DNA from: Paludibacteraceae bacterium | GTDB lineage: Bacteria > Bacteroidota > Bacteroidia > Bacteroidales > Paludibacteraceae | NCBI GenBank assembly: GCA_017464475.1 | Contig: JAFTZQ010000014.1 | Location: forward strand, 1-57,535 | DNA: 57,535 nucleotides | Direction of reading: 5' to 3' | In this document: positions 32,576 to 40,338 of the stretch, piece after piece | Position numbering within the stretch: position 1 is the stretch's first letter | Layout: each line of letters begins with the position of its first letter | Notes under the pieces: generated by a model | Databases searched by the model: none | What the model was told of the DNA's origin: nothing | Seen by the model: only the letters and a program-made list of their open reading frames with translations | Program-made: the position numbers and the translations under genes

Positions 32576-35500
32576 TTATTTTACAATCTGACCTTGTGCA
32601 TTGTAACGCACGCCGTTTTTAATAATGATGAGTTGACCGTTTTCGAGGCGTTTCTCAGATTCGCCGAAGTTAGCGGAGGCATTCTCGATGCCAGTAGCGG
32701 TATTCTCATGCCTAAAGAGGAAGCGTATCGGAGCGTTTTGCTGGCCGCTTTCTGGAACAGAAGGTACATTATCCAGAACCATGTAAGCTTTGTGTGCGCC
32801 TAAGGTTGTACCGGTGTAGCGGTACAGACCCATACCTACTAAATGGTCTGTTCCGATAGTAGCTGATTTGCCGAGCACATAGACCTTGTCAGCATTTTCG
32901 CCGAGATCCGCTCTCGGGAATGCCACATCCGATCCGATGAGGTCATTCGTGCCGGTATAACTCGGAACCGCAGGGTCCATCTTAATCAAACTGTAGATAG
33001 GAGTTTCAGACTCCAGCACAACAGCCGTTCCGGCAGGTACAATCTCTCCGTCGAATGCGATAGGATGCAAGATGAATTCGTTGTTCCGCACATAGCCTAC
33101 GTGTGCCCAAACGCTCGGCGGCATCATTAAATCGTAAGAACTATCGAAATAAGTGCGGTAGTAACGAGTCGTTTTATCCGGGTCTTGTCCGGCAGTAGCG
33201 TCCACTTCCTCAATCTTTCCTTCATACATGCAATCTTTCCAAGCCGGAGCCCATTCCTGATAAGCAGCCAATTTTCCTTCAGGAACGAAGATTTTAGTAC
33301 CGCCGTTAGCTGCAGTCTTGAACTCAAGACCTTTATCACCATCATACCAAGTGACGGTAGTCGGGTCGTTCCAAAGGAAGAATACATTCTCTACGCCTGT
33401 ACAATTAAGGAAAGCACCAGCCTCGATAGACTTGACAGCCTGCGGTATCATCACTACATCAAAACGTGCGCTGTCTTTGTAGGCATTGGCACCGATGCCG
33501 GTAACGCTAAATCCGGTGTTTAGATAACTAGCCTCTTCCGGGATAATCAGTGTACCTGTGCGGGTAATAGGATAGAGGGCATTCACTTCTGCGGTGTATG
33601 GCATCACCTTTATCTCTTTGGGGTCAACGGACGAAACCTCATATATGTTGGTGGTCTTCTGATTATCGAAGAAGAACTGTTCGCCAACTGTAGCGGGGAA
33701 AGGATACGAACGGGTTATCTTGTCGGCATATGTGAACCAACCAGCGGCAGCCTTATAATCATCCAAGACAGAGCCATACGGATAAACATTGATATGATTC
33801 AGGAACCCGTCGCCGGAGAAGGCATTGCTGCCGAGCACCGGAGGCATTTGAGTGTCAAAATTTAACCATCCAAGAAGTTTGCAGTTCTTGAATGCCTCAT
33901 CACCGATTTCATCCAACACAGTACTGTAGAATGTAAACTCGATAGCTCGGCTACAACCCTCAAATGCATGTGCACCTACTTTGGCAATATTCGCACCGAA
34001 ATAGAAATAGCCCTCTGTTTGGTCATTATAATACGCATAATCACCAATCTCTGTGATATAATAGGTTACCTCATCATCTACTATATAATCAGGAATAGTA
34101 CCTGCGGCAGCAGCAAAGACTTTCGCCGTGTGTGCACCGGTGATTTCGTAGCAGCCGTTTATTTTCTCGCCCAAACGCGGAGCGGGAGCCGGGGCATAGA
34201 AGAACTCGATTGATGAGATGGTGATCTTGATATCTCCGGAGAGCGTAACTGTCTCGGCAGGTGTACCTACCCATATAAGCTTACCTGTTTCGCTATCATA
34301 TCTCCAGCCGGCTGGAAGATCATTTGCATAATACACTGTTGAACATGTAATAATGATACCTGTGAGATCTCCGACAATGGATTGGAATGTCAGTGTACCA
34401 CAATTATTCATTATTTCAAATTGTCCATACCCATATTCGCCAAAATAGCAGTTGCCATCACTTGTTCTCGTCAGAGAGGTAATAATATTTTTAATTACAG
34501 GAGTGGTTTTGGTTTCGCCATTACTGCAATTCATCTTTACATGTTTTACTTGGCGTTGTTCCCATAAGAACGAGGGACCCGAAGGCATAGGATCCGGCTC
34601 CGGAGCAGTTGCATAGGTAAACACGATGGAGGTAATATGGCTAACAAGCGCATCAGCCAAAACAACCGAGTTGGTAGGAGTTGCCGCCCACGTTAACGTG
34701 CTTTCAATACTATTCCATTCTGTCGGATAATTCGCATATCCCACTCCACCATTCTCACTATCAAAATTGATCACAATGCTTTCAAACTCACGTGTCTCAG
34801 AAGAGAATGTGAGCGTTCCGCCATCGTGCAAAGAAATGTTTGTATTGGCACCCTGTGTCTTGAAATGTGCATAGGCTCCACTCTGTCCGGCAGAAATGGA
34901 AGCTGTGACATCTCTCATTTCTACCGATAAAGGAGCATAAGCAGTACCGCTGTTCTGATAGATATCTACGCTTTTTACCATGGGGGTAGTCCACGTAACT
35001 GAATTAGCAGCTGGGGCTGCAGCATCTTTAACCGTAAACACAATGGATGAAATCGGTCCGGAAGCGAGAGAGTTGGAACTATTGGACTTCAGTACTACAG
35101 ACTCTGCACCATCTTCATCATCACTTGTCCAAGTAAGTTTGCTATTACTAAAACTCCATCCAGATCCCGGTACAAGCTCCGGGGTGGGTCCTTCATAATT
35201 CCAGTTAATGACAATGCTCGTCAGTTTTCCGGAAGCAGGAGTAAATGTGAGCGATCCATTACCGGACATGGAGAAGCCGCAATAGTCTGCAGGGGCTGGT
35301 TCATACTTAAAAGACACATAGTCATTGTTATAATCCGCATATTCTGCCATAACAACGATGTCCTTTATAAATTTACCACCCTCCATAAAGAGAGCGAGTG
35401 TTGCGAGGTCTGTCTCCTCCCATGTGATCGTTGTCAAAGACGGATCAGCCGGAGACGGATCCGGTAGGTCGCCCACAAAAGTCACATTGACACCCGAATT

Positions 35501-35959
35501 ATCGCTTGAAGATGGGGTATTTCCCCACTTCGTATTATAGGTGTCCAAATAACTACTCTTCACATGGCAATTCGTTGCATGATTCTCCATGAAATCATCG
35601 CAATAATCTTCATTCCACGTCAAGTTCTCCGGATTCGCATAGCAATGCACATCCTCAACGCTCGAGCAATCATAGAAAGCGTCACCGCCGATAGAGGTTA
35701 CGCTTGCAGGAATGACAACATCTACAATCCCTACACAATGTTGAAAAGCCTGTGTCCCGATTACATTTACGCCATCGGCAATTACAAGGCGCAGAATGCT
35801 GCTTTGAGACTCATAGGCTTGATAGCCCAGATCATTTTTCACAGTAAGGGTTTTGGTGACCTCATCCCATTCGTCACCTGAACGTAGCCACGACGGATCT
35901 TGAGCAAATATGCTAATGCTGAGTAGCATAGCACATAGTAATGTAATTGTTTTTCTCAT
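32576..35959 (-). CDS. BspA-like leucine-rich-repeat surface protein
   Basis: A 1127-residue exported protein. Signal peptide MRKTITLLCAMLLSISIFA; LRR_5 (BspA-type) repeats at about 45-115 (IGTQAFQHCVGIVDVVIPAS), about 610-720 and about 800-880 (IGANAYKDS, VMIPQAVKSIEAGAFLNC). Between them (about 178-590) are three divergent copies of an unrecognised beta domain with a TW/LW start, GxLTFxSxxGxLTSIVI middle and LTWxGTxAESVxL end. The C-terminus RLENGQLIIIKNGVRYNAQG is a type common in secreted Bacteroidales proteins, related to T9SS tails. Likely binds host or plant material. It has a 5' hairpin leader and is followed by a 46-residue peptide gene. Confidence 0.85.
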   Translation of the reverse strand: MRKTITLLCAMLLSISIFAQDPSWLRSGDEWDEVTKTLTVKNDLGYQAYESQSSILRLVIADGVNVIGTQAFQHCVGIVDVVIPASVTSIGGDAFYDCSSVEDVHCYANPENLTWNEDYCDDFMENHATNCHVKSSYLDTYNTKWGNTPSSSDNSGVNVTFVGDLPDPSPADPSLTTITWEETDLATLALFMEGGKFIKDIVVMAEYADYNNDYVSFKYEPAPADYCGFSMSGNGSLTFTPASGKLTSIVINWNYEGPTPELVPGSGWSFSNSKLTWTSDDEDGAESVVLKSNSSNSLASGPISSIVFTVKDAAAPAANSVTWTTPMVKSVDIYQNSGTAYAPLSVEMRDVTASISAGQSGAYAHFKTQGANTNISLHDGGTLTFSSETREFESIVINFDSENGGVGYANYPTEWNSIESTLTWAATPTNSVVLADALVSHITSIVFTYATAPEPDPMPSGPSFLWEQRQVKHVKMNCSNGETKTTPVIKNIITSLTRTSDGNCYFGEYGYGQFEIMNNCGTLTFQSIVGDLTGIIITCSTVYYANDLPAGWRYDSETGKLIWVGTPAETVTLSGDIKITISSIEFFYAPAPAPRLGEKINGCYEITGAHTAKVFAAAAGTIPDYIVDDEVTYYITEIGDYAYYNDQTEGYFYFGANIAKVGAHAFEGCSRAIEFTFYSTVLDEIGDEAFKNCKLLGWLNFDTQMPPVLGSNAFSGDGFLNHINVYPYGSVLDDYKAAAGWFTYADKITRSYPFPATVGEQFFFDNQKTTNIYEVSSVDPKEIKVMPYTAEVNALYPITRTGTLIIPEEASYLNTGFSVTGIGANAYKDSARFDVVMIPQAVKSIEAGAFLNCTGVENVFFLWNDPTTVTWYDGDKGLEFKTAANGGTKIFVPEGKLAAYQEWAPAWKDCMYEGKIEEVDATAGQDPDKTTRYYRTYFDSSYDLMMPPSVWAHVGYVRNNEFILHPIAFDGEIVPAGTAVVLESETPIYSLIKMDPAVPSYTGTNDLIGSDVAFPRADLGENADKVYVLGKSATIGTDHLVGMGLYRYTGTTLGAHKAYMVLDNVPSVPESGQQNAPIRFLFRHENTATGIENASANFGESEKRLENGQLIIIKNGVRYNAQGQIVK

Positions 35960-35988
35960 AATGTTAGAGATTTGAATGTTAATATTGT

Positions 35989-36001
35989 GAGGGTTGCCCT
36001 C
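35989..36001 (-). promoter_or_regulatory. 5' leader hairpin of the BspA-like gene
   Basis: Minus strand GAGGG-CAA-CCCTC, 30 nt before the ATG, followed by an unstructured AT-rich run. Could be a stabilising 5' hairpin or a regulatory leader; no TAnnTTTG box is seen close by. Confidence 0.35.
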
Positions 36002-36014
36002 GGTAAATTATAAA

Positions 36015-36205
36015 GTTTTCAGTGTTCAGTTTTTCAGTTATTCCGGACCGCTTCGCTATTCCTGAAATTCAGGATAATCCAAGTTCGAGGTTTCGGTAAA
36101 CTGGGTAATCCGGGTTCGAGGTTTCCGTTTTTGTCCCGTTTTTGTTCCGTTTTCGTGCCATTAATCCTGTGTTAATCCTGTGTTAATGCTGTGTTGGAAT
36201 ATACA
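36015..36205. repeat. Mosaic of several short repeat families
   Basis: In under 200 bp: CAGTGTTCAGTTTTTCAG; CCGCTTCGCTATTCCTGAA (cf. 1129-1170); two copies of AATCCxxGTTCGAGGTTTC (36077, 36106 region); TTTTTGTCCCGTTTTTGTTC-type units; three ATTAATCCTGTGTT-type units. No gene or strong promoter seen. Confidence 0.7.
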
Positions 36206-36219
36206 CGCGCGGGTGTTCC

Positions 36220-36441
36220 TTATTTAGAGGTGTTGGTTGGAGTGTCTTTAGGGGTGTTGGTTGGGGGATCTTTAGGGGTGTTGGTTGGTGGGTATTTAGA
36301 GGTGTTGGTTGGAGTTCGGGAAGATACGATCTCTTCGATCAACTCTTTGGTATAGTCCTTCGCAGCCTCATGACGACATTGGGAAACGGCGGACGATTCC
36401 TGTGCGGACTGCGCATTTGTATTGTTCTCCTTATTCTCCAT
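36220..36441 (-). CDS. Small Thr/Pro-repeat protein
   Basis: A 73-residue frame from ATG 36441: MENKENNTNAQSAQESSAVS, then CRHEAAKDYTKELIEEIVSS and a tail of 9-residue repeats (TNTSKYPP, TNTPKDPP, TNTPKDTP, TNTSK) encoded by a 27-bp tandem repeat. No signal peptide or membrane segment. An earlier in-frame ATG at 36483 is possible. The frame may be a real low-complexity protein or repeat-derived; I do not recognise it. Confidence 0.4.
   Translation of the reverse strand: MENKENNTNAQSAQESSAVSQCRHEAAKDYTKELIEEIVSSRTPTNTSKYPPTNTPKDPPTNTPKDTPTNTSK
36221..36314 (-). repeat. 27-bp tandem repeat
   Basis: Three and a half copies of a unit reading GGTGTTGGTTGGxGxxTCTT then TAGG on the plus strand; the unit length is a multiple of three and keeps the frame open. 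Confidence 0.9.
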
Positions 36442-36483
36442 AGTTGCTTCAAAACCGGCTGTCAGACCGGGCAGGAAGGGCAT

Positions 36484-36518
36484 AAAAAAGCACCCGTATC
36501 AATTCGGGTGCAAAGGTA
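36484..36518 (-). promoter_or_regulatory. Promoter-like box overlapping a terminator-like hairpin
   Basis: Minus strand TACCTTTG (36518-36511) without a TTG at the normal distance, directly followed by GCACCCG-loop-CGGGTGC (36511-36490) and TTTTTT (36489-36484). The hairpin plus T-run looks like a terminator placed at the start site; it may end read-through from the TPR-AraC gene. Confidence 0.4.
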
Positions 36519-36584
36519 GTGTAAAAAACTGAAACGGCTTTTGCAAAAGCGGACAGAAATTTTACAAAATCGGACAAAATGGCA

Positions 36585-36750
36585 TTTTTAAAGAAAAAAA
36601 CATTAAAAACCCCTCATCCGTTTGTAAGCCCAGCGGACTTTTGTATCTTTGTACGCTTGTTCGTCATCGTGAGCAAGCTCCCATGACGCTCAATCGTTCA
36701 AATCTACACTCCTTGCGGAGTTACAAACGTCTTCGGACATAAACATAAAA
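36585..36750. repeat. MITE-like relative with a different core
   Basis: Starts AAAGAAAAAAACATTAAAAA like the left inner part of the 15.6 and 27.3 kb elements; inverted pair CCGTTTGTAA / TTACAAACG; ends GGACATAAACATAAAAAA. The outer GTTGCGATA ends are missing. The core contains CGTCATCGTGAGCAAGCTCC and a TATCTTTG box. It ends 4 nt before the stop of the TPR-AraC gene. Confidence 0.5.
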
Positions 36751-36753
36751 AAG

Positions 36754-38487
36754 CTATTGGCCGCGGGAGGAACGGTAGTCGGAGGGGGAGATGCCGACGT
36801 TCTGGGTGAAGGTGCGGGTGAAGGAACTGTGGTCCTCAAAGCCACAGCGGTTGCCGATCTCGACGATCGGGATATCGAGGTTGCGGAGGAGCATGATCTT
36901 CGCCTGCTCCAATTGGATTCGCATAATATACCGCTTGGCTCCTTCGCCGGTGAGGTATTGGAGTCGGCGGTTAAGCGTCTTGGGCGACATGCACATCTTG
37001 TCTGCGACTTGGGTGACGGTGACCGCCTGGTGGTTCATCATTTGGGTGACGGCAAGGATGAGTTTGCGGAGGAACTGTTTGTCCTCCGGGGTCAGATACT
37101 CCTCGGGCTCTTCCGGCTCTTCGGGTGTCTCGGGAGTTTCGGATGTCTGTTCAGCGGGATTCTCAGGCGTTTCGGATTTCTGCTCCGCAGAAAGGCGCGC
37201 CTCGTTCAGTTCCGCCATCATAGAGGTGAGTTGTTCGTTGATCTTGGTCTGGCGTCTCCGGAACCATATAAGCGAGATGAGAATACCGATGAGGACTACT
37301 ATACCGGCAGCGGCTCCGATCGCCACCAAACGATGGTTGCGGCGGGTGAGCCACTCTTTCTCTTTCTCCAGTTCGTCGCGTCCGAACTCGGCGTTGAAAC
37401 GCGCGAGTTGCTCTGCCGTAGCGTGCGAATAGAGCGAGTCCTTGAGCTGGTGGTAACGCTCCAAGTGGATTTTCGCGGCATCGGGGTTGGATTTATAGAG
37501 TATCTCGTATATCGCGCGTTGCGCGTACGCCTCATTATAAGGATTGCCTATGCGCACGCATATGTCGATAGCTTCGCTGAAATAGTTCACCGCCTCATCG
37601 GTCCGTCCGATCCCGTTCGCCGCCATTCCGCATTTATTGAGGGCGATTGCGAGCGAGAGCTGGTCTCCGGTCTCTCGGAAGAAAGGCACGACGTCCGCCA
37701 ATATCCGTTCGGCTTCGGCATAGCGCGCCATGCCGACGAGGATAGACGCTTTCTGGGTCTGCCGTACCGCCATCTTGTATCGGTTGCCGGTGGTTGCTTC
37801 GACCAAACAGGCGCTGTCGGCATAGAGGAGGGCTTTTTCGGAATGTTCGAGTCGGTTCTCTATCTCGCTCGCCATGCCGTAGATGACCGCCATACGGGAA
37901 GGGTTGTCCGCCTGCTTGGCATACGTGATCGCTTTGAGAATATAGCCCTCTGCTTCCTCTGGGTTTCCGGCAGCGAGAAGCGTTCCGGCGATCGTATTGA
38001 GTGAGGAGGAGATGCGGTCGGGGTCGCCGCTCTTGCTGTCGAGTTGGTAGCAACGGCGCATATAATGGAGCGCTTCGTCGTACTTGGACTGTCGCATATA
38101 CGCCAATCCCAGCATCGCCAAGTTATCCGAGATCGATTTCTCATCCGCATACTCCATCAGTTCGAGCGCGCGGAGGAGGTTCTTCTCCGCCCGTACGTAG
38201 TCCTGCTCGGCATAATACCATTCGCCCGCCCAATACCAGACAAGCGCTTTCATGGTGTCGAGGGGCGTAGAAGAAGTGAAGACCACGGGTTCGTCCATGA
38301 ACTGCTCTTGGTCCATATAAGCGAAGAAATCCCTCGCGGTCTTCAGTCCGGGCTTTTGGTCAAAATTCAGCAACAGGGTGTCAATCGGCTCCGGCTTCAG
38401 CGGTTGTACAGACGCCATGACAAAGACTACGCAGAAGGTCAGCGCAAGGAGTGTAAGCATTTTCTTGAAAGGATGATTCGTGATCAT
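36754..38487 (-). CDS. Membrane TPR sensor fused to an AraC-type regulator
   Basis: A 577-residue one-component transducer. Signal/anchor near the N-terminus (LTLLALTFCVVFVMAS), TPR-rich exported region (about 85-365: YYAEQDYVRAEKNLLRALEL, LGLAYMRQSKYDEALHYMRR, others), one membrane helix (about 390-412, LVAIGAAAGIVVLIGILISL), a Glu/Pro-rich linker, and a C-terminal AraC domain (about 478-577: VTQVADKMCMSPKTLNRRLQ, IPIVEIGNRCGFEDHSSFTR). Same layout as Bacteroidetes TPR-HTH regulators. Ligand and targets unknown. ATG 38487 chosen because the upstream extension crosses the promoter. Confidence 0.85.
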   Translation of the reverse strand: MITNHPFKKMLTLLALTFCVVFVMASVQPLKPEPIDTLLLNFDQKPGLKTARDFFAYMDQEQFMDEPVVFTSSTPLDTMKALVWYWAGEWYYAEQDYVRAEKNLLRALELMEYADEKSISDNLAMLGLAYMRQSKYDEALHYMRRCYQLDSKSGDPDRISSSLNTIAGTLLAAGNPEEAEGYILKAITYAKQADNPSRMAVIYGMASEIENRLEHSEKALLYADSACLVEATTGNRYKMAVRQTQKASILVGMARYAEAERILADVVPFFRETGDQLSLAIALNKCGMAANGIGRTDEAVNYFSEAIDICVRIGNPYNEAYAQRAIYEILYKSNPDAAKIHLERYHQLKDSLYSHATAEQLARFNAEFGRDELEKEKEWLTRRNHRLVAIGAAAGIVVLIGILISLIWFRRRQTKINEQLTSMMAELNEARLSAEQKSETPENPAEQTSETPETPEEPEEPEEYLTPEDKQFLRKLILAVTQMMNHQAVTVTQVADKMCMSPKTLNRRLQYLTGEGAKRYIMRIQLEQAKIMLLRNLDIPIVEIGNRCGFEDHSSFTRTFTQNVGISPSDYRSSRGQ

Positions 38488-38518
38488 GATATCATTTATG
38501 ATTTGCGATTTGCGAGTG

Positions 38519-38548
38519 CAAAGGTACAACAAAAAATTCAAAATGCAA
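38519..38548 (-). promoter_or_regulatory. Promoter of the TPR-AraC regulator
   Basis: Minus strand TTG (38546-38548), 19 nt, TACCTTTG (38519-38526). Confidence 0.7.
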
Positions 38549-38593
38549 AATTAAAAATTAAAAATTATGCAAAACCGCTAAAAATTTAACAAA

Positions 38594-38626
38594 AAGCCAG
38601 CAAAGGACATAAACATAAAAAACATT
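38594..38626 (+). repeat. Solo right-end fragment of the MITE-like family
   Basis: GCAAAGGACATAAACATAAA then AAACATTTT, matching the segment that follows the inner inverted repeat in the elements at 15.9, 27.5, 36.7 and 57.4 kb. Confidence 0.5.
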
Positions 38627-38659
38627 TTCTAAAAGGGGTCAAAAAATGGAGAATTCCTA

Positions 38660-38731
38660 TAAAAACAAAGAAGGATGTCTCCCGACATCCCAATCTTTTT
38701 ACTTAACCTTAAATCTAATACCATGAAAAAC
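38660..38731 (-). ncRNA. Candidate small RNA with own promoter and terminator
   Basis: A strong promoter (38738-38768) would start RNA near 38731; the product runs GTTTTTCATGGTATTAGATT then TAAGGTTAAG and ends in a terminator hairpin GGATGTC-GGGA-GACATCC followed by TTCTTTGTTTTTA. About 70 nt. A 31-codon frame from the ATG inside (MVLDLRLSKKIG...) runs through the hairpin, so a leader peptide is an alternative. It lies between trmD and the TPR-AraC gene. Confidence 0.45.
38671..38688 (-). terminator. Terminator hairpin of the candidate small RNA
   Basis: GGATGTC/GACATCC stem of 7 pairs with a 4-nt loop; T-rich tract on the minus strand side (38670-38658) interrupted by C and G. A T-run on the plus side (38695-38700) is also present, so it may work both ways. 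Confidence 0.6.
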
Positions 38732-38737
38732 ACGGTG

Positions 38738-38768
38738 CAAAAGTACTGCTTTTTGGCGAACTGACCAA
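38738..38768 (-). promoter_or_regulatory. Promoter of the candidate small RNA
   Basis: Minus strand TTG (38766-38768), 20 nt, TACTTTTG (38738-38745). No coding gene starts within 250 nt downstream. Confidence 0.7.
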
Positions 38769-38883
38769 ATATTTTGCAAAAAAAGTGTTATAAAACATAA
38801 AATTGCAAAGTTAAGTTGGCAAATATTAAGAATTTGAGGACTAAAATTCATTGTGATCAGTAAAAATTCGGGAGAATTAGATC

Positions 38884-39561
38884 TTATTCATCGAGTAGGT
38901 CGGGGCGTCGGGAGCGGGTGTGTTCGAGGGCTTGGTCGTACTGCCATTCTTCGATCTTCGCCTGGTTGCCGGAGAGAAGGATGTCCGGCACTTTCCATCC
39001 TTTGTATTCCGCAGGGCGGGTATAGACGCCTGCTTCGAGGAGCCCGTCCTGGAACGAGTCGTTGAGCGCGGACTCGACGTCTCCGAGTGCCCCCGGGAGG
39101 AGACGCACGATAGCGTCGGTCATCATCGCCGCCGGCATCTCACCTCCGGTGAGGACGAAATCGCCGATGCTATACTCGCGCGTGATCAGATGATCGCGCA
39201 CGCGTTGATCCACGCCTTTATAATGTCCGCAGAGGATGATGATATTTTCCTTGAGGGAAAGGCTGTTGGCGGCTTTCTGGTCGAACCGTTCGCCATCGGG
39301 GGCGGTGAAGATGATCTCGTCGTAGTGGCGCTTGGCTGTGAGGGCAGATATACAACGGTCGATGGGTTCGATCTGGAGGACCATTCCGGCGCTGAAGCCA
39401 AAGGCATAGTCGTCCACCTTGCGGTGTTTGTCCAGCGTCCAGTCGCGGAGGTTATGGACATAGATCTCACAAAGCCCTTTGGACTTTGCGCGGGCGATGA
39501 TGGAGTGGTTCAGCGGCGACTCCAAGAGTTCGGGGCAAGCTGTAATAATATCAATCCTCAT
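38884..39561 (-). CDS. trmD: tRNA (guanine-37-N1) methyltransferase
   Basis: Methylates G37 in tRNAs reading CNN codons, with SAM. 225 residues, SPOUT knot fold: [38 protein letters not shown], the SAM site [12 protein letters not shown] and [17 protein letters not shown], and tail [20 protein letters not shown]. Last gene of the operon that starts with the DUF2582 gene. Confidence 0.95.
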   Translation of the reverse strand: MRIDIITACPELLESPLNHSIIARAKSKGLCEIYVHNLRDWTLDKHRKVDDYAFGFSAGMVLQIEPIDRCISALTAKRHYDEIIFTAPDGERFDQKAANSLSLKENIIILCGHYKGVDQRVRDHLITREYSIGDFVLTGGEMPAAMMTDAIVRLLPGALGDVESALNDSFQDGLLEAGVYTRPAEYKGWKVPDILLSGNQAKIEEWQYDQALEHTRSRRPDLLDE

Positions 39562-39564
39562 AAA

Positions 39565-39604
39565 GGAATTTGAAAATTTGATAATTTGAAAATTTAAAAA
39601 TTAT
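39565..39604 (-). repeat. Micro-array, AATTTGA unit, yidD-trmD gap
   Basis: GAATTTGAAAATTTGATAAT then TTGAAAATTTAAAAATT, 8-9 bp units, filling the 44-nt gap. Confidence 0.75.
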
Positions 39605-39605
39605 A

Positions 39606-39887
39606 TCATGGGACGGGGTCGTAGCCGGAGCCACCCCAGGGATGGCAGCGGAGGATGCGTTTGATGCCAAGCCAAGTGCCTTTGAAAATACCATATTTGA
39701 GCACCGCCTCCACCATGTACTGGCTGCACGTCGGCGTATAACGGCACGACGGGGGCGTCAAAGGCGAAATGAACACCCGGTAGAAATAGACAGGGAGGAG
39801 GAAGACTTTGCGGAGGAAAATCCTCCAAGCCCCCCTCGATCCCCCCGTGGAGGGGGGAAGATTATTTTCAGAGTGTTCACTGGGCAT
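39606..39887 (-). CDS. yidD: YidD membrane protein insertion factor
   Basis: A 93-residue protein with the YidD core [19 protein letters not shown] then [35 protein letters not shown] and YDPVP. It is thought to help YidC-dependent insertion and is normally between rnpA and yidC; here between rnpA and trmD. The N-terminal [14 protein letters not shown] is encoded by a palindromic micro-array and is not part of the family. Overlaps rnpA by 11 nt. Confidence 0.95.
   Translation of the reverse strand: MPSEHSENNLPPSTGGSRGAWRIFLRKVFLLPVYFYRVFISPLTPPSCRYTPTCSQYMVEAVLKYGIFKGTWLGIKRILRCHPWGGSGYDPVP
39817..39858 (-). repeat. In-frame palindromic repeat in yidD
   Basis: Plus strand TCCTCCAAGCCCCCCTCGAT then CCCCCCGTGGAGGGGGG; a diverged member of the CCCTCCCCTC family. 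Reads [11 protein letters not shown] in YidD. Confidence 0.75.
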
Positions 39888-40338
39888 TGGCGATTCTTTT
39901 TAGGGCTTTGATGACGGCTTTCTCTATGACCGCATAGGATCTTACCTCTTTGTCCATATAGTTGAAGGCGATGAGGTAAGAAACCCCACCCGCGAGTTCT
40001 ACGGACGGCCACCGGCAGTCCGATCGAGCAGAGCTCTTCACCCGCTCAAGGGAGGAGGAAGTGAGGATACCTTGGTTGAGGCGGTAGGCTTCGCGCATAA
40101 GACGGCGGAGACGGTTTCTGTCCACGGCGTGCTTGAAAAGCGATTTGGGAGCCCAGATGAGGATTTGGGAGGGGGGAAACCCCACCCCAGCCCTCCCCTC
40201 AAGGGAGGGAGAGAAATCGGGCATTTTTTGCCATGTGACGCGCAGGGGCCAGGACGTGAAGCGGTTGCCGCTCTTATAGAGAGCCGCAATCCGTTCCTTA
40301 CCGCAGAGTTTACTATGTTTGGGAAAAGAGTTAGTCAT
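39877..40338 (-). CDS. rnpA: Ribonuclease P protein component
   Basis: Protein subunit of RNase P (tRNA 5' maturation). 153 residues, longer than the usual 110-130. Core: [33 protein letters not shown] (the RNR basic motif, here [17 protein letters not shown]), and a late [16 protein letters not shown]. Two insertions, [16 protein letters not shown] and [14 protein letters not shown], are encoded by palindromic micro-arrays and fall between the strands that flank the RNR helix. ATG at 40338 overlaps the hemD stop. Confidence 0.9.
   Translation of the reverse strand: MTNSFPKHSKLCGKERIAALYKSGNRFTSWPLRVTWQKMPDFSPSLEGRAGVGFPPSQILIWAPKSLFKHAVDRNRLRRLMREAYRLNQGILTSSSLERVKSSARSDCRWPSVELAGGVSYLIAFNYMDKEVRSYAVIEKAVIKALKRIANAQ
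40027..40065 (-). repeat. Degenerate palindromic repeat in rnpA
   Basis: Plus strand GCTCTTCACCCGCTCAAGGG then AGGAGGAAGTG; related to the CCCTCCCCTCAAGGGAGGG family. Reads [10 protein letters not shown] in RnpA. Confidence 0.55.
40171..40215 (-). repeat. In-frame palindromic repeat in rnpA
   Basis: Plus strand GGGGGAAACCCCACCCCAGC then CCTCCCCTCAAGGGAGGGAG. The gene reads it on the opposite strand from the esterase and PcrA copies, giving [13 protein letters not shown]; both readings are open. Confidence 0.85.

Noticed and set aside
36221-36314. 27-bp repeats as a CRISPR array
   Set aside because: Units are contiguous, have no unique spacers and keep a reading frame; no cas genes in the window.
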